A DNA stretch of 35,241 nucleotides, from contig VMTC01000001.1 in the NCBI GenBank assembly GCA_013791765.1, positions 1-35,241 on the forward strand, read 5' to 3'. A model generated the notes under the pieces. That model saw nothing but the letters and a program-made list of their open reading frames with translations, searched no databases and was not told the DNA's origin. Source of the DNA: Rhodoferax sp. (GTDB taxonomy: Bacteria > Pseudomonadota > Gammaproteobacteria > Burkholderiales > Burkholderiaceae_C). Position 1 is the first letter of the stretch. The number at the start of each line of letters is the position of its first letter. Positions 15,961-24,489 of the stretch are shown in pieces. Position numbers and translations under genes: made by a program.

Positions 15961-16619
15961 CTAAGTCGCCTGCAGGGCTCGGCGGTACTGCATCGCCTCG
16001 GCCACGTGCGTCACTTGCGTCGTGCTGGCGCCGGCCAGGTCGGCGATGGTGCGCGCCACTTTCAAAGCCCGGTGGGTGCTGCGGGCTGACCAGCCCAGGC
16101 GCGCGGCGGCGATGTTGAGAAACTTGGCGGCGGCTTCGTCGAGCAACACGTGCTGGTCGATTTCTTGTCCCTGCAAGGCGTGATTGGACTTGCCTTGGCG
16201 CACCATGGCGCGCTCGCGCGCGGCGCTGCAGCGCGCGCGGATGTCGGCCGTGCTCTCCCCGGTGCTTGCCTGCAGCAAGTCCCCTGCCGGTAGAGCTGGT
16301 ACCTCCACATGCAGGTCGATGCGGTCGACCAAAGGGCCGCTGAGCTTGCTCTGGTAGCGCGCGACCTGGTCGGGGGTGCAGCGGCATGCCCTTTGCGTTG
16401 ATCCCAGGTAGCCGCAGGGGCAGGGGTTCATGGCGCCGATCAACTGAAAGCGCGCCGGAAATTCGGCGCGCCTGGCCGCGCGTGAAATGGTGATCAGGCC
16501 CGACTCCAGCGGCTCACGCAGCGCTTCCAGCGCGGCGCGCGGAAACTCGGGCATTTCATCGAGAAACAGCACGCCATGGTGCGCCAGAGAAATTTCGCCA
16601 GGTCGCGGCGGCGAGCCGC
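15961..16619 (-). pseudogene. comM: comM (YifB), 3' part only, interrupted by a transposon
   Basis: This is the C-terminal 219 residues of the Mg-chelatase-like AAA+ helicase ComM, which extends branch migration during natural transformation. It keeps the PGEISLAHHGVLFLDEMPEF block (Walker B region), SGLITISRAA, NPCPCGYLGS and the C-terminal RALKVARTIADL. Coding starts at GSPPRPG; the preceding half (start codon, Lon-like N-terminal domain and Walker A) is absent and replaced by the transposon end at 16620. The missing half is not seen anywhere in the window. Transformation branch migration should be impaired unless a second copy exists. Confidence 0.93.
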
Positions 16620-16754
16620 TGTGACTTTTCGAAATTAATGCGACTATGATCACTATCAATCAATGACTTAGCGTGGCTTTTTTTGAATTCAATGCGGCAA
16701 ATTTATTAACATTCAATGCGACTGAGTTGGACTTTATGCAAAATCAATGCGACT
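16620..16754 (+). repeat. Transposon left end with repeated transposase-binding motif
   Basis: The tip TGTGAC (16620-16625) starts with the TG typical of Tn7-like ends. The motif TCAATGCGACT recurs in the same orientation: TTAATGCGACT at 16635-16645, TTCAATGCGGC at 16688-16698, TTCAATGCGACT at 16712-16723, and TCAATGCGACT at 16744-16754. These are the expected TnsB sites. The five bases outside the tip are GCCGC. Confidence 0.8.
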
Positions 16755-17434
16755 CCGTTAGACCCAAGCAAACCCGGAAGATAAAACCGACCCGCAGGAG
16801 CGTGTCTGGCATCTATCCCTTTCGTGGAGAAACCGCAACTCCTTACGAATCCACGCTTGAACGCGACTTCCTGATCCGCAAAGAATTCAGCCTCTCCGTT
16901 CTTGACATCATCGCCCAACCTGTCCAGATTCCATTCACAGCCAACAATGGGCAGGCTTACACCTACACACCTGATTTCCTCGTTTATTACCGCATCCATA
17001 AGAACACTTCGCTTGCAGCTTGCCAGAAACCAGTGCTGATCGAGGTAAAGCCAGAAACACAGTGGCGAAAACATTGGCGTGAATGGATGCCAAAGTGGAA
17101 AGCTGCCTATCGCTATGCCAAAGAGCAGGGATGGGAGTTCCATATCCACGATGAATCCAGAATCAGAGATGTTGTCTTCGACAACATCAGTTTTTTAGCA
17201 ATTTACCAGCGCATGAACTTTGCTATTGAGGAAACACGATGGGTCCTTGAGAACATTCGGTCCATGGGCGTTGCACCCTTTCACTACGTCTTGGCTAGGC
17301 ATTTCATGGGCAGTATGTTTGAGCGTCAAGGTAGAGCACATATTTGGCACTTGCTGGCTACAAGGCAATTGGATTGCGACATCACACGTCCGTTGGATGA
17401 CTTCACTGAATTATGGATACCAACCAATGAGTGA
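16736..17434 (+). CDS. tnsA: TnsA-like transposon endonuclease
   Basis: TnsA cuts the 5' ends of the element and gives cut-and-paste movement. The 232-residue protein (from ATG 16736) has the PD-(D/E)xK nuclease pattern: YESTLERD (E42), YTPDFLV (D80), LIEVKPE (E103, K105). The C-terminal half resembles the TnsA winged-helix region. An upstream in-frame GTG at 16673 would begin within the transposase-binding repeats, so the later ATG is preferred. Overlap of 8 bases with tnsB. Confidence 0.88.
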   Translation: MQNQCDSVRPKQTRKIKPTRRSVSGIYPFRGETATPYESTLERDFLIRKEFSLSVLDIIAQPVQIPFTANNGQAYTYTPDFLVYYRIHKNTSLAACQKPVLIEVKPETQWRKHWREWMPKWKAAYRYAKEQGWEFHIHDESRIRDVVFDNISFLAIYQRMNFAIEETRWVLENIRSMGVAPFHYVLARHFMGSMFERQGRAHIWHLLATRQLDCDITRPLDDFTELWIPTNE

Positions 17435-19355
17435 TGCAGACGATATGCCCAATCCAGAGTTTGAAGCATGCAGGCACCGTCTGGATGTTCAAGTTGGCGC
17501 TCTGGTCAAAAGTGAGCACTTGATTTACCGCATTGCGCAGATCATTGACTTTGAATCAGTCGTTGGTACTGCGGTTGAAACAGGCCGAAGCAAACCATTG
17601 CGAATTCTTGAACTCCAAGCAGTCACCAATGATGATTCTGGGGCAAAACATGATCCGCACTTGGATATGGCGGGAATTGGTGACTCAGATTGGAAAGTGG
17701 CCGAAGAAAGATTTGCAGCCATCCAACCGTTGATAAGTGCATTCTCACCAGGTCGTCGTGAGGTTGAGTTACGAGCCAAGGAAGTTGGTGTTGATACCGC
17801 CACCCTTTACCGTTGGCTGCAAAAGTACAAAGGAATGAAAAACGTAGCGGCACTGATCCCAAAGAAAAGCGGCTGGATTCAAGGTAGAGGCCGGTTAAAC
17901 AGCCAGGCAGAAGGCGTTATTGCTGATGTCATCAAAAACTACTACCTAACCCCGCAAAGACCGACTCCCACAAAAACCGTGACTGAAGTTCTTCGTCAGT
18001 GCCAATTACGCGGCGTCGAGCCACCCCACCCATCGACGATCAGGTCCAGAATTTCTGATGTGTCAGAAAAAGAAAGACTTCGCGGGCGTGGCTTCAAAGA
18101 AAGAGCAAAAAACAAGTTTTTACCCGTTCCAGGGCATTTCCCAAATGCTGATTACCCGCTTGCAGTCATTCAAATTGATCACACCCCTGCGGACATCATT
18201 CTGGTCGATGACCTCTACAGAAAACCGATTGGACGACCTTGGATTTCATTGGCGATGGACATAAACAGCCGAATGGTCACTGGATACTATTTGTCTTTTG
18301 ATGCACCATCGGAGACATCAGTTGCCATGTGTGTGGCCCACTCGATCCTGCCAAAGGACGAGTGGCTGATGTTGCACAAGGTAGATGCTGAGTGGCCCGT
18401 CTGGGGAATGCCAAAAAAAATCTATGTTGATAACGGCACCGATTTTCGCTCAGACAATTTCCAGCAATCTTGCACGATGTATGGAATCAACCTGGAATTC
18501 CGACCTGTCAAAACGCCTCGTTATGGCGGGCATATTGAACGTGTGTTGGGCACATTCATGCGCGAAGTTCATGAACTTCCGGGTACAACGTTTTCCAACA
18601 TCAAGGCAAAAGAAGATTACGACTCAGAGAAGCAAGCCACTATGACCAAATCAGAGTTCGAAACCTGGTTGGTGACACTGATTTGCAAGGTATATCACCA
18701 GAAAATGCACAGTGGCATTGGCATGACTCCGGTGCGCAAGTGGGAAATCGGTATATTTGGCAATGCCAGTGTTCAGGGCGTTGGCATTCCACCCATAGCA
18801 GCCAATCGGCAAACAGTCTTACTCGACTTCCTGCCGCACTTTCTCCGCACGATTCAGGCCTTTGGTGTGACCATTGACGGCATGACCTATTACGCCGACA
18901 TTTTGAGGCAGTGGATCAACGCGGGCGACCCGGCTGATAAAACAAAAAAACGAGACTTCATATTTAGACGTGATCCGCGTGATATCAGCACGATCTGGTT
19001 CTTTGATCCTGAAATCAAACAATATTTCAAAGTTCCATTTGCTGATCAAGCACTTCCACCGATGAGCATTTGGGAGTATCAGCAAGCCCGTGATGCGTTG
19101 CGACGGGAAGGTAAGAAGAGTGTCAACGAACATCAAATTTTGCATGCCATAACGGAGTTGCGCACGCAGGTTGATGCATCAAAAGAACGCACCAAAACAG
19201 CACGCCGCCAGAGTCAGCGTCGCAAGGAACATGAGAAGAAAGTTTCACCTGCTGCACCACTGCCGCAGCCTGTTCAAACCCCACTGATTTCGCTTTCGGC
19301 GGCAGGTTCCGGCCTGGTTGATGGTGACTTGGACTCCTTTGGAGACATCGCATGA
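17427..19355 (+). CDS. tnsB: TnsB/TniA-like DDE transposase
   Basis: TnsB binds the element ends and makes the 3' strand transfer. The 642-residue protein has N-terminal helix-turn-helix regions (GVDTATLYRWLQKYKG) and an rve core with the triad D251 (IQIDHTPAD), D335 (IYVDNGTDF) and E371 (GGHIERVLG). The D-35-E spacing is exactly that of this family. A C-terminal Mu-type beta barrel follows. The lysine- and arginine-rich tail presumably contacts TnsC. ATG 17427 overlaps the tnsA stop; the upstream part of the open frame is an alternative reading of tnsA. Confidence 0.94.
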   Translation: MSDADDMPNPEFEACRHRLDVQVGALVKSEHLIYRIAQIIDFESVVGTAVETGRSKPLRILELQAVTNDDSGAKHDPHLDMAGIGDSDWKVAEERFAAIQPLISAFSPGRREVELRAKEVGVDTATLYRWLQKYKGMKNVAALIPKKSGWIQGRGRLNSQAEGVIADVIKNYYLTPQRPTPTKTVTEVLRQCQLRGVEPPHPSTIRSRISDVSEKERLRGRGFKERAKNKFLPVPGHFPNADYPLAVIQIDHTPADIILVDDLYRKPIGRPWISLAMDINSRMVTGYYLSFDAPSETSVAMCVAHSILPKDEWLMLHKVDAEWPVWGMPKKIYVDNGTDFRSDNFQQSCTMYGINLEFRPVKTPRYGGHIERVLGTFMREVHELPGTTFSNIKAKEDYDSEKQATMTKSEFETWLVTLICKVYHQKMHSGIGMTPVRKWEIGIFGNASVQGVGIPPIAANRQTVLLDFLPHFLRTIQAFGVTIDGMTYYADILRQWINAGDPADKTKKRDFIFRRDPRDISTIWFFDPEIKQYFKVPFADQALPPMSIWEYQQARDALRREGKKSVNEHQILHAITELRTQVDASKERTKTARRQSQRRKEHEKKVSPAAPLPQPVQTPLISLSAAGSGLVDGDLDSFGDIA

Positions 19356-20251
19356 CCACTTCAACCGATTTCGCCCACATACATCCTGATTTCAGGCACA
19401 TCATGGGGATGACTGACAAGGAACGAATTGAATTCATGGATCAACCCAGGTGGATTAGCTACCCCCTGGCACAACAAATTCTTGATAACCTTCAAGGATT
19501 GATGCACAAACCATCAAAACCGCGCATGCAAAATTTATTGATCGTGGGTGAATCCAATAACGGCAAAACAACCCTGGTGCGCAGATTCAAGGATTTGTGC
19601 GGCAAAGGTTATGTTGATGAAAATTCTGATCCAGTGAAACCCATCATCGTCGCAGAAGCTCCACCAAGCGCTGACGAAAAAGGGCTATACATCTCAATAC
19701 TTGAATGCTTCTTCACGCCATACAGGGCGACCGATCCTGCAGCGAAATTAAGGTATCAGGTCATTCATCTTTTCCGACTATGTCATGTCAAATTGCTGAT
19801 TATTGATGAATTTCACTCGCTGCTGACCGGTACGCCCGTCAAACAACGCGAGGTCATGAATGCGATCAAACTCTTGTGCAATGAACTGGCGATTCCTATT
19901 GTCGGTGTCGGCACAAGAGAGGCTGTTCGCGTACTGCACACTGATCCACAACACGCAAGTCGCTTTGAAGTCATGAATCTACCTCTATGGGAGCTGAATA
20001 GAGACTTTCAGCAGTTGCTGGCGGGCTTTGAGAAGGTGCTACCTCTGAAAAAATCGTCCAAGCTCCACGTCCCTGAGCTAGCCAGCTTGTTGCACACAAT
20101 TTCGGAAGGCAATACCGGTAACCTGCATCAGTTGCTGATCAAGTGCGCCACTGAAGCCATTACAAGCGGCAAGGAACAGATCGACAAAGCAATCATTGAG
20201 GGCAAGGCGTGGGTTCGTCCCACTCGTGGCATCAGGGAACTCGTGTTGTGA
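19352..20251 (+). CDS. tnsC: TnsC/TniB-like AAA+ regulator
   Basis: This 299-residue ATPase links target selection to the transposase. Walker A is VGESNNGKTT (residues 65-74) and Walker B is LLIIDEFH (D152, E153). The stretch VGVGTREAVRVLHTDPQ is typical of TniB/TnsC. The ATGA overlap with tnsB shows coupling. It is shorter than Tn7 TnsC and close to the TniB size. Confidence 0.93.
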   Translation: MTTSTDFAHIHPDFRHIMGMTDKERIEFMDQPRWISYPLAQQILDNLQGLMHKPSKPRMQNLLIVGESNNGKTTLVRRFKDLCGKGYVDENSDPVKPIIVAEAPPSADEKGLYISILECFFTPYRATDPAAKLRYQVIHLFRLCHVKLLIIDEFHSLLTGTPVKQREVMNAIKLLCNELAIPIVGVGTREAVRVLHTDPQHASRFEVMNLPLWELNRDFQQLLAGFEKVLPLKKSSKLHVPELASLLHTISEGNTGNLHQLLIKCATEAITSGKEQIDKAIIEGKAWVRPTRGIRELVL

Positions 20252-21339
20252 GTTCCCGATGGTCCGTTGTAGCGCGACTGATGCCTGATGAAATCATTTC
20301 GTCGTGGCTGGTTAACACTGCACTGATACAGGGATGTGACCCAATGACGCTTACGTTGGCGGTCTGGCCGAAGTGGAGAATATGGACGAACGATGGCGAC
20401 AGAATATTTAATGAAGATAGGCTTGATCCGATTTGTGCTCTGTCCGGGATCAAAAAGGTCACATTGATGTCGGCCAGTCTGTTTCCAATTGCCAAACAAA
20501 TCTATGGCAAAAGACCACCAGAAAAAGGAGTTTGGACATGGTTTCTTGCACCTGGTGCCAGAAATACAAAGCGACATAGCGGCATTCAGTACTGTCCTTT
20601 CTGTCTGAAAAGCGATGCAAAGCCGTATTTCCGCATCCAGTGGCGTTTTGCATGGCACACGGGCTGCAAAGTACATGGGCATGCACTTCTTGATCGATGC
20701 CACGATTGCAATGCACCGGTCGAATATCACCGTTTGTTGGCAGAAGACAAGGTCATAACGGTTTGTGGGACATGTAAGGTTGATCTGCGTGCTGCAAGTG
20801 TTCGCAGTTGCTTGCCAGAAGCCTTGAAATTTCAACTGATGGCTGACGATGTTCTGATCAATGACGTTGGGTTGTTTCAGGGAAGCGCTATGAACGTCAC
20901 GCCATGGTTTGAGTTGGCCAACTATTTTGTGTCGCTTATCCGGGTGGCGCAGAGATGTGAGAACGAGCCCTTGAGTGAATTCTTGAGACTAATTGGCGTT
21001 CAATTGCCCGAGAGCATACCGATGCGGCCAGGAAACCATCTGGAAATTCTTAACACTCATGACCGTGAAGGATTACTGGCAGCAATTTTTCCATTGATGT
21101 CGGCCAGTAAGATTCTGTTTGAAGAAGCTCTGCAAAAATCAAACATCACCAGACAAGGTCTCGCTGGTCACCGGATGGTTTCGCCAACTTGGATTAGAAC
21201 GACAGCGGCATCTTTACCAAGCACTCTACGTGAGAAGTCAACGCGGTCAACTGCACGACTCGATGGCCCACGGTCAAGGTACCAGGTGAAGAGAATGATG
21301 GCTAGATTGCAGCGAAAGCTTGACATGGCGCAGCGATGA
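20248..21339 (+). CDS. tniQ: TniQ/TnsD-like target-selection protein
   Basis: This 363-residue protein has the TniQ opening (RLMPDEIISSWLVNTAL) and zinc-binding Cys/His pairs: YCPFCLKS, then WHTGCKVHGHALLDRCHDC and CGTCK. Such proteins recognise the attachment site and recruit TnsC. GTG 20248 overlaps the tnsC stop (GTGA) and was chosen over an earlier in-frame GTG at 20209. Insertion in comM suggests this protein, alone or with the next gene product, reads the comM sequence; that is an inference from family behaviour. Confidence 0.88.
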   Translation: MSSRWSVVARLMPDEIISSWLVNTALIQGCDPMTLTLAVWPKWRIWTNDGDRIFNEDRLDPICALSGIKKVTLMSASLFPIAKQIYGKRPPEKGVWTWFLAPGARNTKRHSGIQYCPFCLKSDAKPYFRIQWRFAWHTGCKVHGHALLDRCHDCNAPVEYHRLLAEDKVITVCGTCKVDLRAASVRSCLPEALKFQLMADDVLINDVGLFQGSAMNVTPWFELANYFVSLIRVAQRCENEPLSEFLRLIGVQLPESIPMRPGNHLEILNTHDREGLLAAIFPLMSASKILFEEALQKSNITRQGLAGHRMVSPTWIRTTAASLPSTLREKSTRSTARLDGPRSRYQVKRMMARLQRKLDMAQR

Positions 21340-22811
21340 TGATCCAGCCGGTTCATGATTTCCAAATGTGCGACGAATGCGGCAAAAATGTGGCCAAGAT
21401 TTGGCGCGTTCACAAAGGCCATAAGTTCTGCTCGACGTGTTATGCAAGAGTTTTTATACGCCGTATGTGTCCGAAGTGTGGCAACTTTGCGCGACTTCCA
21501 AAAAATGATGCCAGCGCCGTTTGTTTGAGCTGTCAGGTTGACAAGCCATGCGCAAGGTGTGGGGCAACTGATTATTCGATTGGAAGAATCACGCAATATG
21601 GCCCCGTGTGCACCAGTTGCGCCCCGTATTTTCGGCAACAAAAGCCATGTGAAATTTGTGGTGGCCTGTCCAGTAAGCTGACCCGTGTTTCCCGCTTTGA
21701 TCACGACAAGCGGGTCTGCCAAAAATGCGCCCGGTCCGACCATGGAAATTGTGGCGCGTGTCATCGTCACCGACTTCTGGAAACTTCACCCGATGGGCGA
21801 TGGTTGTGCCATGCATGTCTAACTGTTGGCGAAATCCCGTGCCCTGAATGCAATCAGCCTATGCCTGCTGGCCGCAAAAAAAGGTGCGAGTCATGCTACT
21901 GGAAAGGACTTTTAAAAAAGCGCATAGCGATGGACTGTGCTGGATTTTCGGTACCCGCTATGGCGCTGCACTTTTCCAATTTCGGAGGGTGGCTTGGTGA
22001 AAACGTTGGCACACACAAAGCCGCGATCACGCTCCATCGGTATTTGCCGTTCTTTCTAGAAATTGAGAAACAGTGGCAGTCGATTCCTGAGTACGCCATC
22101 TTGTTGAAGCATGTTGGGACATCCGGGTTGCGAAAGGTGTTGCTTCCCATGAAGTGGATGCAGGAAGCTGGTTTGGTAGTTGTGGACGCAGGGGCCAAGG
22201 CTGAAGACTCAGACCAACGACGCGTTGCCGTCACTTTGGAAAAGTTCAAAACTGGAACGGCACAAAGGGCGATCCTTGATGGCTACCATGATCAACTTCT
22301 CACCGCGAAGAAGAAAGGCAAAACAACCTGGCGGTCAATTCGATTGGCTATGACTCCAGCTGCTGCGTTGTTGCTTCATGCTGCGGCAAAAGAGGTTTGT
22401 CCACCTGATCAAAAAGCACTTGATACATACCTTGGCAAAACACCGGGGCAACGTGCTGCTGTTTCAGGCTTCGTTGTGTACCTCCGTGACAGCCACATTG
22501 TGAACATCAGTATCGCACCCTCAAGCAACAAGGACAAAAGGGCAAAGAAAAAACGTCTGGAAAACAAATTGCTAAGGCTGCTTGCGGAAAATGATCAAAG
22601 TAAAAGTAGCCGGTTGAAATTGCTTGCTGTGGCGATGGCCTATTTTCATGGAGTCGCACAGAAGGACATCACGGGTAAAGTTATGGAAAGTTTGGTTGCT
22701 GCGGACGATGGGGATGGTTCGGTGCTTAAGGCTAATGGGCAGGCTTATTGGTTGCCAGGCAAGTTTCAGTTGAAACCGTTCTTAACTCCCTCCAACGCCT
22801 GGACTTATTAA
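21336..22811 (+). CDS. Zinc-ribbon-rich accessory transposition protein (TniE-like)
   Basis: This 491-residue protein starts in an ATGA overlap with tniQ, so it belongs to the transposition operon. The first 195 residues contain about eight CxxC pairs (CDEC, CSTC, CPKC, CLSC, CARC, CTSC, CEIC, CQKC, CGAC, CHAC, CPEC, CESC), an unusual array of zinc ribbons. The C-terminal 290 residues are helical and basic and contain a stretch (AILDGYHDQLL then GKTTWRSIRLAM) similar in shape to a tyrosine-recombinase core-binding domain. Its position is that of tniE in Tn6022. A role in target recognition is plausible but unproven. Confidence 0.65.
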   Translation: MMIQPVHDFQMCDECGKNVAKIWRVHKGHKFCSTCYARVFIRRMCPKCGNFARLPKNDASAVCLSCQVDKPCARCGATDYSIGRITQYGPVCTSCAPYFRQQKPCEICGGLSSKLTRVSRFDHDKRVCQKCARSDHGNCGACHRHRLLETSPDGRWLCHACLTVGEIPCPECNQPMPAGRKKRCESCYWKGLLKKRIAMDCAGFSVPAMALHFSNFGGWLGENVGTHKAAITLHRYLPFFLEIEKQWQSIPEYAILLKHVGTSGLRKVLLPMKWMQEAGLVVVDAGAKAEDSDQRRVAVTLEKFKTGTAQRAILDGYHDQLLTAKKKGKTTWRSIRLAMTPAAALLLHAAAKEVCPPDQKALDTYLGKTPGQRAAVSGFVVYLRDSHIVNISIAPSSNKDKRAKKKRLENKLLRLLAENDQSKSSRLKLLAVAMAYFHGVAQKDITGKVMESLVAADDGDGSVLKANGQAYWLPGKFQLKPFLTPSNAWTY

Positions 22812-22825
22812 TCGAGCCCCCGATC

Positions 22826-23068
22826 TTGAAATCTTTCGAATTCCAGCTCAACCTGTCGGATCAGAAATACCTCGACTACTACCGAGGGTCGATCAAGCAG
22901 GTCCTGGTTCAGTGCACCGATGGCGTCACGATTGAGTTTCCGGCTTCGCTGTTGACGAAATTCGTGACCTCCACGGGTGTCCATGGCCGCTTCGTGCTGA
23001 CATGCGACGACGAACACAAAGGCTCTGAGCTCTCCCGCCTGCCCCCAACAAACCAGAATCGTCGGTAA
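22826..23068 (+). CDS. DUF2835-family protein
   Basis: The 80-residue product matches DUF2835: FEFQLNLSDQKYLDYYRGSI, then VTIEFPASLLTKFVTSTGVH and GRFVLTC. The function is unknown. No ATG lies in the right place; TTG 22826 is the best start, or translation may begin earlier within the transposon (the frame is open from 22748). The native 5' end may have been lost at the junction with the transposon, only 15 bases upstream. Confidence 0.7.
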   Translation: MKSFEFQLNLSDQKYLDYYRGSIKQVLVQCTDGVTIEFPASLLTKFVTSTGVHGRFVLTCDDEHKGSELSRLPPTNQNRR

Positions 23069-23098
23069 CGATAAACTCAAATTTTGATTGTCTAAACC

Positions 23099-23719
23099 AT
23101 GCCCCAACTCAAACTCAGCTATTTCGATATTCATGGCGGGCGCGCCGAGCCCGTGCGTCTGGCCCTGCATATTGGCGCAATTGCCTTTGAAGACCACCGC
23201 TTTACCTTTGCCCAATTTGCCGAGGTGCGCAAGTCCACACCTTTTGGCCAGGTACCCACCTTGATGGTCGATGGCGTGCAGGTGACGCAGTGCGATTCGA
23301 TTTTGCGCTACGCGGGCAAACTGGCGGGTCTGTACCCCCTTGACCCATTTCAGGCGCTTTTGTGCGACGAGGTGATGTACGTGGTGGAAGAAGCCAGTGT
23401 CAAGCTTGGTCCGACTTTTCGCATGACGGGCGATGCCCAACGGCAAGCTCGCGCTGACCTGGTCAATGGCTCCATCCCTGTGTACCTGGGCTGGCTGCAA
23501 AGTCAGTTGCAGGCCCATGGCGGCGAATACTTTGCTGACAATCGCCTCACGGTTGCTGATCTGAAGGTTTTTGCCGATGTGAGCGCGCTCAAGTCCGGTC
23601 GACTGGACTATGTTCCTGCCGATCTGGTGGACAAGGTCGCGCCTGCCCTGAATGCTCATATGCAGCGTATTGCCCAGAACCCTGCTGTGGCGCAGTATTA
23701 CGCCAAGTTCAAAGCTTAG
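23099..23719 (+). CDS. Glutathione S-transferase
   Basis: This 206-residue protein is a sigma/alpha-like GST. The thioredoxin-fold N-terminal half has LSYFDIHGGRAEPVRLAL (catalytic Tyr8 region), FGQVPTLMVDG (cis-Pro loop) and QCDSILRYAG (glutathione-binding Gln/Ser). The helical C-terminal domain ends LTVADLKVFADV. It conjugates glutathione to electrophiles in the cytosol. The substrate is not predictable. Confidence 0.92.
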   Translation: MPQLKLSYFDIHGGRAEPVRLALHIGAIAFEDHRFTFAQFAEVRKSTPFGQVPTLMVDGVQVTQCDSILRYAGKLAGLYPLDPFQALLCDEVMYVVEEASVKLGPTFRMTGDAQRQARADLVNGSIPVYLGWLQSQLQAHGGEYFADNRLTVADLKVFADVSALKSGRLDYVPADLVDKVAPALNAHMQRIAQNPAVAQYYAKFKA

Positions 23720-23727
23720 GAGTCGCA

Positions 23728-24225
23728 TTGGTCAGTCAGCGCATTGATGAGGAACTGCTTCCCAATGGGGAGGAGCCGTCGTCGTTGACAACAACTCCTC
23801 CCGATCAAGCCAAGGCCATCGCAGACCTCATGCCAGTTCAGCCTTCTTCTGAGACGCAGCCCTCTGACCGTAAAAGATACTTGACGCCGCGCAAACCGGG
23901 CTGGCGGGTTGTCCTTGGCAGGACAGCCTGGTCCAGGCACACTTATGAACGCCCCGAAGACGATGATCTGACGCTGCTTGGCAGTGTGCGCAAGGGGGCA
24001 CAGGTTGGTGCGCTGGCCGTGACGGCTGAGGGTGAGTACCTGCAGGTGGTTGGCGAGCACCTGTCGCCCCTTAAAACCAATGAGATTGCCAAGGCTGTTG
24101 CCCATGCGACCAGGGAATCGAATCCAGAGTTTTCAAGAGAGACACTGCCCTGGATTGAGGCCCACGAGGAATCCCCGGCGCCGGTGGTTATCGTGAAGAA
24201 GCGCCGGGTCGCGGTGATGCCTTAG
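23728..24225 (+). CDS. Hypothetical protein, unrecognised
   Basis: This 165-residue product starts at a TTG with AGGAG at 23718-23722 directly after the GST gene, so the two may be cotranscribed. The first 50 residues are polar and proline-rich, probably disordered. The middle (GWRVVLGRTAWSRHTYERPE) and the end (VVIVKKRRVAVMP) are basic with strands. No domain is recognised; the good ribosome site and continuous frame support a real gene. Confidence 0.5.
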   Translation: MVSQRIDEELLPNGEEPSSLTTTPPDQAKAIADLMPVQPSSETQPSDRKRYLTPRKPGWRVVLGRTAWSRHTYERPEDDDLTLLGSVRKGAQVGALAVTAEGEYLQVVGEHLSPLKTNEIAKAVAHATRESNPEFSRETLPWIEAHEESPAPVVIVKKRRVAVMP

Positions 24226-24276
24226 GAAATATCTTCAACGGCCAACTGACCGTTGGGTGGCTTCACTCAATGGCAG

Positions 24277-24438
24277 CTATGAAGCGGGCCGTTCGCACAG
24301 CGACGCCAGAATCAGTAGCGCAGCATGGGCCAGATAGTCTGAAAATCGTGTTTTCATGAGGGCGAACATGGTTCCACGACTGACCAGGTAATAAAAGAAC
24401 CGAATCTGATAGAGTGTCAACGTCGCCATCGCCAGCAT
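24277..24438 (-). CDS. Possible small hydrophobic protein (53 residues)
   Basis: In the 264-base gap before the rod-like gene, the minus strand has an ATG frame with MLAMATLTLYQIRFFYYLVS and a second hydrophobic stretch (YLAHAALLILASL). It could be a small membrane protein or chance. No strong ribosome site is present. Nothing else was recognised in 24226-24489. Confidence 0.25.
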   Translation of the reverse strand: MLAMATLTLYQIRFFYYLVSRGTMFALMKTRFSDYLAHAALLILASLCERPAS

Positions 24439-24489
24439 CAACCGTTGCCCTCAAAGGTTCTTTAGTCACACCCCAGACTGAGATTCAAT

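Larger units (their letters stand above)
16620..22811 (+). mobile_element. Tn7-like (Tn6022-type) transposition module inserted in comM
   Basis: The module holds five overlapping genes for TnsA-, TnsB-, TnsC- and TniQ-like proteins plus a zinc-ribbon protein. The left end starts at 16620 with TGTGACTTTTCG. Gene order and comM position match the Tn6022/AbaR group (tniC-tniA-tniB-tniD-tniE, from memory). The right boundary given is just the end of the last transposition gene; the right terminal repeat was not found, so the true extent is unknown. Base composition is AT-richer than the surrounding chromosome. Confidence 0.85.

Noticed and set aside
16620-22811. CRISPR-associated transposon
   Set aside because: No cas gene, repeat array or guide-like sequence is present; the target (comM) fits protein-guided insertion.
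23718-23732. AGTCGCATTG in inverse orientation to the transposon motif TCAATGCGACT
   Set aside because: Only ten bases match, there is no cluster and no TGTGAC tip beside it; it overlaps the ribosome site and start of a gene, so it may be chance.
24462-24472. AGTCACA as a possible right tip of the Tn7-like element
   Set aside because: Similarity to the left tip stops after seven bases, and neither the five-base duplication nor comM sequence follows.
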